Shown in pieces: positions 29,492-38,823 of a DNA stretch of 64,000 nt. This stretch comes from Phycisphaerae bacterium (GTDB lineage Bacteria > Planctomycetota > Phycisphaerae > UBA1845). How positions within the stretch are numbered: the stretch's first letter is position 1; the number at the start of each line of letters is the position of its first letter. The notes beneath the pieces are model-generated. The model was given only the letters and a program-made list of their open reading frames with translations. It made no database searches and had not been told where the DNA came from. The stretch is from positions 1 through 64,000 of the forward strand of contig JAJDDW010000013.1 in NCBI GenBank assembly GCA_029260115.1, written 5' to 3'. Both the position numbers and the translations under genes were made by a program.

Positions 29492-30733
29492 ATGAAGCGA
29501 ACTTCTTGGACATCCATGTTAGGCCCGGGGATTCTGGTGGCCGCTACGGGCATCGGCGCGGGCGATTTACTGACAGCTAGCTTGGGCGGGTCGGTGGTCG
29601 GGCTGTCGATTTTATGGGCTGCGGGCGTGGGCGCGATGCTCAAATGGTTTCTCAACGAAGGCGTCGCCCGCTGGCAGATGGCTACGGGGACCACGCTGCT
29701 AGAAGGATGGGTCGACAAGCTTGGCCGATGGATTCGCTGGGTCTTTCTTATCTATTTATTGTTATGGTCGCTATTCACTGGCGGAGCGCTGCTTAATGCA
29801 TGTGGCGTAGCCGGGACGGGAATCTTTCAGCTTACAAGCGATTTGAAAACGTCGAAAATCATCTGGGGAATCGTTCACTCGCTATTGGGGTTGGGGCTTG
29901 TGCTCGCTGGTGGATACAAACTTTTTGAAAAACTCATGTCGGTGTGTATTGGGTTTATGTGCGTCACGGTTATCTCGGCTGCGGTATTGGTTCGGCCCAA
30001 CTGGTCAGAGGTTTTGTCTGGTCTTCTTACGCCTTCCTTGCCGGCTCATAATACGACTTGGGTGCTGGGTATTCTCGGCGGGGTTGGGGGCACGGCTACG
30101 CTTCTTTCTTATGGTTATTGGATTAGAGAGAAGGGCCGGGCTGGGGTGGAAGGTATTCGTATGTGCCGCATCGATTTGGCGTTTGGCTATGCAATGACCG
30201 CGCTGTTTGGCATCTCGATGATAATCATCGGATCGACAGTTTCGCTATCGGGGAAAGGGCCTACGGTGGCGATTACCTTGGCGGATAGACTCGCGGAGAC
30301 GTTGGGTCCAATGGGGCGCTGGGTGTTTCTCCTCGGATTTTGGGGAGCGGTTTTTTCGAGCCTGCTAGGCGTGTGGCAAAGCGTGCCGTATTTGTTTGCC
30401 GATTTTTTGTCGTTACAGCGTCGTCAAAGTGCGAACAGGGAAGTACCGGACGATTTAGCTGCGACCATTGGCTATCGCGGTTATCTGTTTGCCCTGGCCA
30501 TTATTCCCATCCCGCTGCTGTGGGGTTCGGTGGAGTGGGCGCAAAAGTCTTACGCGGTACTCGGGTCTTTGTTTATGCCATTGCTCGCGCTAACGCTGCT
30601 ATTGATGAACAACCGCACGGCTTGGGTCGGCCGAGAGTTTCGCAACGGGTGGCTGACTAATTTGGTGCTGGTTGCGACGTTGGTGTTCTTTGCTTACATC
30701 GCAGGTGATACGGTGTATGCGAAGTTGTTTTGA
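29492..30733 (+). CDS. Nramp family divalent metal transporter
   Basis: SMLGPGILVAATGIGAGDLLTASLGGSVVG, multiple TM segments, GVWQSVPYLFADF. Confidence 0.88.
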   Translation: MKRTSWTSMLGPGILVAATGIGAGDLLTASLGGSVVGLSILWAAGVGAMLKWFLNEGVARWQMATGTTLLEGWVDKLGRWIRWVFLIYLLLWSLFTGGALLNACGVAGTGIFQLTSDLKTSKIIWGIVHSLLGLGLVLAGGYKLFEKLMSVCIGFMCVTVISAAVLVRPNWSEVLSGLLTPSLPAHNTTWVLGILGGVGGTATLLSYGYWIREKGRAGVEGIRMCRIDLAFGYAMTALFGISMIIIGSTVSLSGKGPTVAITLADRLAETLGPMGRWVFLLGFWGAVFSSLLGVWQSVPYLFADFLSLQRRQSANREVPDDLAATIGYRGYLFALAIIPIPLLWGSVEWAQKSYAVLGSLFMPLLALTLLLMNNRTAWVGREFRNGWLTNLVLVATLVFFAYIAGDTVYAKLF

Positions 30734-30754
30734 GCGAGTGTGATGGACGCATTC

Positions 30755-30926
30755 GTAGGGCAGGTCGTGGACCTGCCTTTACTATTTCGTTGTGCATGAT
30801 AAGTGTTTGCGGTGCTTGGTGTTCGTGTACACAGAATGTCCTATTTGTTGGCGGAAATAGATTGAGTGTCGATGGTTGAGGCAGGTCAACCTTTCGCTAG
30901 TAAGCGAAAGAACGACCGTGCCCTAC
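30755..30926. mobile_element. MITE-like element, copy 2
   Basis: GTAGGGCAGGTCGTGGACCTGCC...CTTTCGCTAGTAAGCGAAAGAACGACCGTGCCCTAC; inverted ends and two internal hairpins. Confidence 0.75.
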
Positions 30927-31055
30927 GTTGTAGGTGATATTGTTTTGAGCAAGGTATAAGCTAATGCGATTGTCAGTGATGGAAAAATTGTTGATAATGC
31001 ATGAGACTGACTATTGGCGGAACTATAAACGCAGAGGAATAACGGAGAATACGGC

Positions 31056-32183
31056 ATGATTTATCTCGACTACAACGCATCAACCCCCGTGGACCCGGCT
31101 GTGCGCGAGGCGATGTGGCCATTTCTCGGCGAGTTTTTTGGTAACGCTTCCAGTGACCATCCTCTTGGCCGAAAAGTAAATGAAGCGGTTGCGAATGCCC
31201 GCAAGCAAGTAGCGGATTTGCTTGGCGCTAAGCCGGAGGAAATTTTGTTAACGTCCGGCGGAACGGAATCCAACAATTATGTGATTAAGGGCGTGGCGCG
31301 AAAGTTACGTGATCGTGGCCAACACATTATCACGTCGTCAATCGAACACCCAGCCGTCGTCAATCCATGCAAGTCGCTTGAAGGCGAAGGTTTTGAGACT
31401 ACGTATGTGCCGGTGGATCAATACGGATTGGTTGATGTTCAGGAAGTGATTAGCGCCGTGCGTCCGGATACGATCCTTATTTCGATCATGCACGCCAACA
31501 ACGAAGTCGGCACGATTCAGCCTATCGCGGAGTTGTCCGAGATTGCACGGGAAGGTGGCATATGGATGCACACAGATTCAGCACAGACGTGCGGAAAACT
31601 TTCAACGGATGTTAACGAACTCGGCGTAGATTTTCTGTCTATCGCGGGTCATAAAGTGTATGCGCCGCAGGGGATCGGTGCGTTATATATTCGCGACGGT
31701 ATCAGCTTGGAGCCGCTGCATCACGGCGCGGGTCATGAAAGCGGGCGTCGCGCGGGCACCGAAGCGGTTCCGGCTATCGTGGGCCTGGGCAAGGCGGCAG
31801 AGTTGGCTAAGTCTCACATTGGTGACACGTCTACGGCAGTGTTAAGAGATCGGCTGTGGGAGGGGCTTAGTCAGCAGCTTGGCGATAACGCTGTTTTGCT
31901 GGGGCATCCGACAAAACGGTTGCCCAACACGCTCGCGGTCGGATTTCGCCATCGAATCGGCGCAGATATATTGCGCGCGTGTCCGGAACTATGTGCCAGC
32001 ACTGGGGCGGCATGTCACGCCGCCCATCGGAAACGATCTGCGGTATTAGCTGAGATGAATGTTCCCCAAGACGTCGCTTTCGGTGCGGTACGATTTAGCT
32101 TGGGACATCCCACGACACAGGAGGAAATCGATCAGGCTATCGAGCTGATCGTTAAGGCTGTGAGCCAATGTCCTGTCGCATAA
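31056..32183 (+). CDS. cysteine desulfurase (NifS/IscS-like)
   Basis: MIYLDYNASTPVDPAVREAM, TSGGTESNN, AQTCGKLSTDVNELGVDFLSIAGHKVYAPQGIGALY, CASTGAACHA. Confidence 0.92.
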   Translation: MIYLDYNASTPVDPAVREAMWPFLGEFFGNASSDHPLGRKVNEAVANARKQVADLLGAKPEEILLTSGGTESNNYVIKGVARKLRDRGQHIITSSIEHPAVVNPCKSLEGEGFETTYVPVDQYGLVDVQEVISAVRPDTILISIMHANNEVGTIQPIAELSEIAREGGIWMHTDSAQTCGKLSTDVNELGVDFLSIAGHKVYAPQGIGALYIRDGISLEPLHHGAGHESGRRAGTEAVPAIVGLGKAAELAKSHIGDTSTAVLRDRLWEGLSQQLGDNAVLLGHPTKRLPNTLAVGFRHRIGADILRACPELCASTGAACHAAHRKRSAVLAEMNVPQDVAFGAVRFSLGHPTTQEEIDQAIELIVKAVSQCPVA

Positions 32184-32222
32184 TCTGCGATTGGTTTACG
32201 ATTCACTTATTGAAATAAAATC

Positions 32223-33365
32223 ATGACGACATCATCGCAACATCCAGAAACACTGGCCGAACTTAGAGGGAAAATCGACGAGGTGGATCGGCAGATTATC
32301 GAATTGTTGGCTGCTCGCAATGATATTGTTACCGACATTGCCCAGTGCAAGCGGGGTGACCGCACTCCGATTCGAGACCCTCAACGAGAGCGACAGCTCA
32401 TCAGCGACCGACGTGATTGGGCTAACAAGAAAAATCTATCCGGAGATTTCCTGGAAAGCTTGTATCGTCTCATTTTGTGGGGCAGTCGAGATCGACAGGC
32501 ATCCCTTAAGGCTGAGCTTCCACTGACGACTGAGCCTCGCAAGGTGGCGATCGTGGGAGGCTGTGGGGCCATGGGGACTTGCATCGCCAGATTGTTTAGT
32601 GATCTTGGCCACGAGGTGCTGATTGCTGACGTTGATACGGCACTAACTCCCGCCCAGGCGGCCGCCTCAGCCGACGTGGTCATCATTAGTGTTCCTATCG
32701 AAGACACGGTAAAGGTCATTCATGACATAGGGCCTTTGGTGCGAGAATCATCGCTGCTCATGGATGTCACCTCTATAAAAACACAGCCCGTGGAAGCGAT
32801 GTTGAGCGTGACAAATGCTTCGGTCATTGGCACGCATCCTTTGTTTGGACCAACGGTACATTCCTTGCAAGGTCAGCGGGTAGTGTTAACCAAAGGCCGT
32901 GGTGATGCGTGGTTGAGTTGGCTGGAGACCATGTTGCATGCCCGCGGCTTGGTGACGATTCAAGCGTCGCCCCGCCGGCACGACGAAGCGATGGCTATTG
33001 TGCAGGTGCTTATGCACTTTTCTACAGAAGTGATGGGTATGACGCTGGGCGCGTTGGATGTATCAATACAAGAGACGCTCACGTTTACTTCGCCGATTTA
33101 TATGATGGAAATGCTCATGACGGGTCGACATTTCGCGCAGTCTCCGCGACTGTATAGCGCAATCCAAATGAATAACGACCTTACCCCTAAAATTGCCCAA
33201 GCATTCATTGAGTCTGCCAAGCAGCTCACTGACGTGGTGACGCGCAAGGATGCGGCTGCGTTCGAGAAGATATTTGAAAAAGTTAAAGAAAATTTTGGCT
33301 CATTCACGCAGGATGCACTTGAACAATCAAGCTTTTTGATTGATCGTATGGTTGAAAGAACGTAG
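32223..33365 (+). CDS. tyrA: bifunctional chorismate mutase / prephenate dehydrogenase (T-protein)
   Basis: N-terminal AroQ (LRGKIDEVDRQIIELLAARNDIV) fused to VAIVGGCGAMGTCIARLFSDLGHEV dehydrogenase. Confidence 0.9.
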   Translation: MTTSSQHPETLAELRGKIDEVDRQIIELLAARNDIVTDIAQCKRGDRTPIRDPQRERQLISDRRDWANKKNLSGDFLESLYRLILWGSRDRQASLKAELPLTTEPRKVAIVGGCGAMGTCIARLFSDLGHEVLIADVDTALTPAQAAASADVVIISVPIEDTVKVIHDIGPLVRESSLLMDVTSIKTQPVEAMLSVTNASVIGTHPLFGPTVHSLQGQRVVLTKGRGDAWLSWLETMLHARGLVTIQASPRRHDEAMAIVQVLMHFSTEVMGMTLGALDVSIQETLTFTSPIYMMEMLMTGRHFAQSPRLYSAIQMNNDLTPKIAQAFIESAKQLTDVVTRKDAAAFEKIFEKVKENFGSFTQDALEQSSFLIDRMVERT

Positions 33366-33387
33366 ATGGTTATATAATGTTTGCGCA

Positions 33388-33429
33388 CAAAAAAGCATCG
33401 TGGCCACTCAAAAATCGAGCGGCCACGAT
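33388..33429 (-). terminator. intrinsic terminator downstream of the 33469-34074 lipoprotein gene
   Basis: ATCGTGGCC...GGCCACGAT stem (33397-33429) followed on the minus strand by a T run (TTTTTT). Confidence 0.8.
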
Positions 33430-33468
33430 ACTGTTATCTTAATAAGTTATGTTGCAGTAATCTGAGGG

Positions 33469-34074
33469 CTATGGCTTTCGGCGACCCAAGAAGCTGATGC
33501 TTATGTTTTGATTGCCTTCTGGGATATCTAGCAGGGTTACGGTCGAGACGAAATCAAACGTGCCTGTCATGACGTCGGGGTCGTTTGCGTCAAACATGCC
33601 AGTGGCGGTGGCTGTGGCGGTCGCCGCTTCTAGTCCAACGGCAAACACTGAGATGTCCGCAGCTAGCGTAAAGCCGGTGGCGTCAGATGTTTGTGCGCCA
33701 AAGGTCGCAGCCGCATACTGCAAGCCGGACTGCGCTGTGTTGTGACGCGCGCCGTCGAAGAGGATAGTGCTTCCGAAAATGTCTGCCCCCAGCGTGTTGT
33801 CGTTGAATTCCGTCAATTCGCCGTTAGGGCCAAAGGTGATAACGACGAAAGGGACACCCTGGCCATTGATCGCAGTAGTGAAGAATTCCCACGAACTATC
33901 AGCCAATGCGATAACACCACTTCCCAGCGTGGCTGTAGTTGATGTGCCATCCGGCAATTGCACGGTAACTTCTGAAGCTAGACCATTGTTGGCAGGCCCA
34001 CCGCAGCCGTTGACGGTTAAAAATGTTAAACCCATTGCCCCTACAACCAAAACACGAAACATGTGATGCGACAT
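33469..34074 (-). CDS. putative lipoprotein, unknown function
   Basis: Signal peptide with lipobox-like VNGC; beta-rich remainder. Confidence 0.7.
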   Translation of the reverse strand: MSHHMFRVLVVGAMGLTFLTVNGCGGPANNGLASEVTVQLPDGTSTTATLGSGVIALADSSWEFFTTAINGQGVPFVVITFGPNGELTEFNDNTLGADIFGSTILFDGARHNTAQSGLQYAAATFGAQTSDATGFTLAADISVFAVGLEAATATATATGMFDANDPDVMTGTFDFVSTVTLLDIPEGNQNISISFLGRRKP

Positions 34075-34278
34075 AACTTGTGACTCCCTGTAAACCCAAA
34101 GCGAATATAATTCATCTACTCAACGTTAATGTTCCCTTAAACATCGGAAGATGTGCGTCGCGATTTACTTGTTTACATGTTTGTTTAACGACCGAAATGT
34201 ATAATTGTAAATGTGGACCTGTCACGTAAAGTGACAAGATTATGGCTCTTAGATAAGTGACTATCCTGCACCGATAAT

Positions 34279-35514
34279 TTACGATGTTTTATTATTGGCT
34301 AGTGTCGAATAATCTACGCCTGCGGGGTCGTTTATCACCGGCAAGTTAAGACGTGCGGTTTCCAGATATTTATTGGCCGTGCCGGTGTTGAACATCACCA
34401 CACGATCAGTACGGGTTATCTGACCCTTTACGATAAGCTGCTCGATCGCTAAAACACACGCCGCCGCTTCGGGACAGACCGATATCCCTTCCATCGCCGT
34501 AGCCCGATACATCGTGGAGACGATATCGGTCTCCGCCACAGATACCGCCCATCCGCCGCTTTCGCGAATGGCATCGAGAATCATGAAATCACCGACCGCC
34601 GCTGGCACGCGCAGCCCGCTCGCGCAGGTATGTGCATTTTCCCAGGGTGTAGCGAATCGTTCCCCGGCTTCAAAGGCCCGGGCAATGGGTGCACAGCCAT
34701 CACTTTGCACGCTGACCATTTTTGGCATGTTGTCGGCTGTGAGCCAGCCTAGCTCGCGCAGCTCGTTAAACGCCTTCCACATACCAATCAGGCCCGTACC
34801 GCCGCCGGTGGGATATACGATGACATCGGGCAAATGCCAGTTGAATTGCTCAGCCAATTCCAGCCCCATCGTTTTTTTACCTTCAATTCGATAGGGTTCT
34901 TTCAGCGTTGAGCAGTCAAACCATTTCATTTCGTTGATGCCTTGGCGTACGATTTTCCCGCAGTCTGTAATCAGTCCCTTAACCAGAAACACGTGGGCAC
35001 CAGCCATGACGCATTCTATCTGGTTGATGACTGGCGTATCTTGGGGCATGAACACAAACGCCTCCATCCCAGCCCGCGCCGCATAAGCCGCCATCGCGCC
35101 GCCGGCATTTCCTGCGGTGGGAATAGCGACGCGCTGAATACCAAAATGATGGGCCATCGTAATGGCCAGGGCTAATCCGCGACTCTTAAATGATCCGGTG
35201 GGAAGCTGAGATTCGTCCTTAATCCAAAATTGGTCCAAGCCGAATGACTGGGCAAGACGATGCGCGGGAATCAGCGGACTCATCCCCTCACCGAGCGAAA
35301 CCGGCGTTTCGTCCAGCGGCAGAGGGAGCAATTCTCGATAGCGCCAAAGCGAAGGCGCTCGAGAAGCCAATTTTTCCGGCGAAAGTACGCGCGCTATCGC
35401 TGGCAGGTCATAGCGCACCCACAGGGGACGCTCTTTATGTAGAGTCTGAATTTTATTAGCATCCAAAGTGGTGCCGTCGATGGCTGATTCAAGATGAGTT
35501 ACATAACATGACAT
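34279..35514 (-). CDS. thrC: threonine synthase
   Basis: QLPTGSFKSRGLALAITMA (PLP lysine), TAGNAGGAMAAYAARAGMEAFVFMP, YPTGGGTGLIGMWKAFNEL. Confidence 0.9.
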   Translation of the reverse strand: MSCYVTHLESAIDGTTLDANKIQTLHKERPLWVRYDLPAIARVLSPEKLASRAPSLWRYRELLPLPLDETPVSLGEGMSPLIPAHRLAQSFGLDQFWIKDESQLPTGSFKSRGLALAITMAHHFGIQRVAIPTAGNAGGAMAAYAARAGMEAFVFMPQDTPVINQIECVMAGAHVFLVKGLITDCGKIVRQGINEMKWFDCSTLKEPYRIEGKKTMGLELAEQFNWHLPDVIVYPTGGGTGLIGMWKAFNELRELGWLTADNMPKMVSVQSDGCAPIARAFEAGERFATPWENAHTCASGLRVPAAVGDFMILDAIRESGGWAVSVAETDIVSTMYRATAMEGISVCPEAAACVLAIEQLIVKGQITRTDRVVMFNTGTANKYLETARLNLPVINDPAGVDYSTLANNKTS

Positions 35515-35778
35515 AGCGTACTCCCCTAGATAAATAGCCTAGCTTAACGGTCTATGCTACTTCGCTTGTTGCGAAGTGCTAGTTCGTAACGCTTCTAGTC
35601 GCCTGAGGCAAGGAAGTGCCGTTGGGAAGGCTTCAGGCCGTATTGTGGTTATTTGGCAAAAATTACAGCTAGTACGGATTGTGGGGTAAAATCACAGTCA
35701 TTTAGGATTACGCTCAAAACGAAGAGATTACGCCTAGCGTTGAAAAAGTCCGATATGTTGATAATGGACTGGCGTATT

Positions 35779-35794
35779 GGGCACGGTTATTGCG
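35779..35794 (+). promoter_or_regulatory. candidate sigma-54-type promoter
   Basis: GGGCACGGTTATTGCG; GG and GC separated by 10 nt as in TGGCACGN4TTGCW; about 215 bp upstream of the HlyD-like ORF. Confidence 0.35.
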
Positions 35795-36009
35795 AGTGAA
35801 TGTTAGCGCGCTGGATTGACAGGATGAAGAAGTGGTTTAACAATACCGCCCATGAATGGGTTTTGCTTGAGTTCGTTGTGACGAAGTATTGTTGAGCGAT
35901 GTGGAGCCAAGAAATTTATTTTGCGGAAATGTTCACTGGACATCGCGTTTACCTAATACTGACACAAGCTTAACGGATCGGCTACATCGCCAAGGCGATT
36001 GAGCAACCC

Positions 36010-37446
36010 ATGAACGCAACTATGCTTCGACTAACCATAAATTCTATTCTAGCTGCAGTGATGCTCTTGGCAGGTGGTGCCGTAGCGATGATGCTTGTGG
36101 CTACGAAACCCACGGCGGCATCGTACGACAACTCGTTTTCGGCGGTGCCAGAGGTCGCGGTTATGCCTGCGACTCGTCGGTCGTTGTCTGAGCCGATTGT
36201 AGGCTATGGAAATGTTCGCCCGAAAAACCAGATTAACATTATTCCTGAAGTGAATGGTAAACTAACCAAGGCCCACAAAAACTTAGCCCAGGGGAATATC
36301 ATTCCAGAGGGCGAATTGCTTTTTGAAATTGATGACACGGTTTACAAGGCCCGCATGCACCAAGCTCAGGCAGAAGTGCGATCTTTAGAGACGGCTTTGC
36401 AGCGTCACGATCAAGAGCAGCGAAATCTTAACGAACGAATCGCCAATCTTGAAGAAATAGCTGGGATCGATCTACGGGATTACGAAACATCCAAGGCATT
36501 ATACGAAGTCGACAAAGTGGGAACTTCTCGCGATATCGATTTGGTGCATCAAAAATATCTGAAACAACATGATGCCTTGGTTAGTCTGAGAAATAGCGAG
36601 GCTATGATTCCTCTGTTAAAGCTTGAGACACATGCTCAGTTAGATGCGGCTAGGGCGAGGCTCGATCAGGCTTTGCACGATTTGGAGAATACGAAAATTT
36701 TCTGTCCGTTTCGCGCTCGCGTGGAATCGGTCATTGCTCAAGAATCGCAAGTGGTCACGGCTCATTTTTCCATAGCTACACTTACGGATTTAGAGGCGTT
36801 TGAGATATCAGTGAGTGTTGATCCTCGCGATCTGCCATGGTTGGATCAATCTATCCAACCGGCTGCGCTTAAACTGGCTGATGAGCCAACCGGGCCACCT
36901 GTGGCGGTTCGATGGTCGTCGCCGAATAAGAAATTCACCTGGCAGGGTCAAGTATCTCGCTTTGAGCGTATGGACGAGACGACGCGCACGGCTCGGTTGG
37001 TGGTTGAAATTCGCGATGTGGATATGAAGGCTACTGTCGGTGTTGGCGATGACAACAGGCCTTCACTTTCGATCGGTATGTATTGTCGTGCGGATCTTCC
37101 GGCTGCTCAATTGTCAGAGGCTGTGCTGGTTCCGCGTCATGCGGTCTACGATAATCGATTCGTCTACGTGGTCGAGCTACAAGGCGATTCTAACATTGGC
37201 ACGTTAGCCCGTCGTCAGGTTCCTTTGCTTCGTACTATTGGCGACGAAGTGCTTGTCGATCATGAGGGCCGAAGCGAGCGTGATATTTGTGAGTTGCTGC
37301 CAAGCGATTTCGTAGTCACTTCACCGTTGTTGCGTCCAATCGTGGGCATGAAAGTGTCGCTACGAAACGACATGCTAGCGAAGGCTGGCACGACTCCGGC
37401 TCAGCCTATGGTCAATCGCGTACAGCTCGTATCTCATACCGACTAA
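36010..37446 (+). CDS. HlyD/RND-type periplasmic adaptor (membrane fusion protein)
   Basis: PATRRSLSEPIVGYGNVRPKNQINIIPEVNGKL..., central coiled coil, barrel domain. Confidence 0.85.
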   Translation: MNATMLRLTINSILAAVMLLAGGAVAMMLVATKPTAASYDNSFSAVPEVAVMPATRRSLSEPIVGYGNVRPKNQINIIPEVNGKLTKAHKNLAQGNIIPEGELLFEIDDTVYKARMHQAQAEVRSLETALQRHDQEQRNLNERIANLEEIAGIDLRDYETSKALYEVDKVGTSRDIDLVHQKYLKQHDALVSLRNSEAMIPLLKLETHAQLDAARARLDQALHDLENTKIFCPFRARVESVIAQESQVVTAHFSIATLTDLEAFEISVSVDPRDLPWLDQSIQPAALKLADEPTGPPVAVRWSSPNKKFTWQGQVSRFERMDETTRTARLVVEIRDVDMKATVGVGDDNRPSLSIGMYCRADLPAAQLSEAVLVPRHAVYDNRFVYVVELQGDSNIGTLARRQVPLLRTIGDEVLVDHEGRSERDICELLPSDFVVTSPLLRPIVGMKVSLRNDMLAKAGTTPAQPMVNRVQLVSHTD

Positions 37447-37479
37447 CACCCGCGTCAACTAGTTTGTCGACGCATAAGA

Positions 37480-37653
37480 CAAAAAACATGCAAAGATGAT
37501 AAGTTCGCAGCTAAGTTGAAAAGTGAAGGCGTAGAAATTTCACGCCGCACGGTAGCTAAGTATCGCCAGCAGTTGAGCATCCCCTCCGCCAGTTTTAGAA
37601 ATCATCTGTGCTACCACATGAGCTATAGGATGCTGACATCAGGCTTGCGCTAG
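37480..37653 (+). pseudogene. rpoN: remnant of the sigma-54 (RpoN) C-terminus containing the RpoN box
   Basis: Translates QKTCKDDKFAAKLKSEGVEISRRTVAKYRQQLSIPSASFRNHL; RRTVAKYR is the RpoN-box signature; no upstream sigma-54 domains. Confidence 0.85.
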
Positions 37654-37779
37654 GTACTCTGAACGCTGCCCATTCTCACTCAACATCTTTCCGCCGTAGT
37701 CAACAACTCATAATGTAGGTACATTGTGCCTGCGCATGGCTGTAGAGTTTACGTACATGGAATTATTACAAACGCCTAG

Positions 37780-38823
37780 GTGGTTTTTCATATCATGCTG
37801 AGCCGAAGATTACTTTTATTCGTGCCCGTTCTTTTTTTGTTAATTAACGGCTGCGATAGACAAGATGAGCAGGCCTCATCAGCCCCCAAAGAACTCGTTG
37901 TCTATTACAGCATCGACGAGAGTTTCGCGCGCGAGGTTCTTGATGAATTCGAAAAGCGTAGCGGAATCAAATTGCTGCGTATTGGCGATACCGAAGCGGG
38001 TAAGACCACCGGGCTAGTCAATAAGATCATGCGTGAAGCGCAATCATCTAAGCCCCGAGCAGATGTGTTTTGGTCGAGCGAAATTTTTCAAACCATTCGT
38101 CTAGCCAGACTAGGCTTGCTCTCGCCGTATGATTCACCCGCCGCGGAGGACATTCCCTCGCCATATAAAGACCCGCAACATCGCTGGACCGCCATGGCCC
38201 TGCGCGGTCGTGTGTTGGCTTATGATCCCCAGCGCACCGAAGCTGCGGCGCTGCCCCAGTCATGGCGCCAGTTAGCCGAGCCTAGGTATGCGGTTGATTT
38301 AGCCATCGCCAACCCGCTATTTGGCACCACCCGAGGACATGTCGCGGCCATGTTTTCGCTGTGGGGGGCCAAGCCTGCTACGGCGTTTCTTCAGGGACTC
38401 AGTGACGAGGGCGTGACCGTTGTCGATGGTAACAGCTCAGCCGTTCGGGCGTTGATCGCTGGTCAAGTGCAGTATGCTATGACCGATACGGATGACGTTT
38501 TGATGGCACAGAGAAGCGGCGCGTCTGTGGATATGCGATATTTGGATATGGGAGATGGCGGCACGTTATTTATACCCTGCACGGTAGCCCTGATTAAAGG
38601 CGGACCTCACGAGGTCCAGGCCCGCGCGTTAGTCGATTATCTCGTGAGCGGTGAAGTTGAGCGCATGTTAGCTCAGAGCGAATCACGCAATATACCTGTC
38701 CGTCAATCGCTGCGACAAAGCTTGACTATATCAATGCCCCCGTCCTCTCAGGTTGGTTACGAAGATGTCGTTGATGCCATGGACGAAGCGGTGGCCTGTG
38801 TCCGGAAAATTCTCCTAAGGTGA
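37780..38823 (+). CDS. Fe3+-type ABC transporter substrate-binding lipoprotein
   Basis: Lipobox INGC; VVYYSIDESFAREVLDEFEKRSGIKLL; FbpA/AfuA-like. Confidence 0.88.
   Translation: MVFHIMLSRRLLLFVPVLFLLINGCDRQDEQASSAPKELVVYYSIDESFAREVLDEFEKRSGIKLLRIGDTEAGKTTGLVNKIMREAQSSKPRADVFWSSEIFQTIRLARLGLLSPYDSPAAEDIPSPYKDPQHRWTAMALRGRVLAYDPQRTEAAALPQSWRQLAEPRYAVDLAIANPLFGTTRGHVAAMFSLWGAKPATAFLQGLSDEGVTVVDGNSSAVRALIAGQVQYAMTDTDDVLMAQRSGASVDMRYLDMGDGGTLFIPCTVALIKGGPHEVQARALVDYLVSGEVERMLAQSESRNIPVRQSLRQSLTISMPPSSQVGYEDVVDAMDEAVACVRKILLR

Noticed and set aside
34211-34230. TGTCAC-GTAAA-GTGACA inverted repeat as a regulator operator
   Set aside because: Six-bp arms near a gene 3' end occur by chance; no regulator nearby to link it to.
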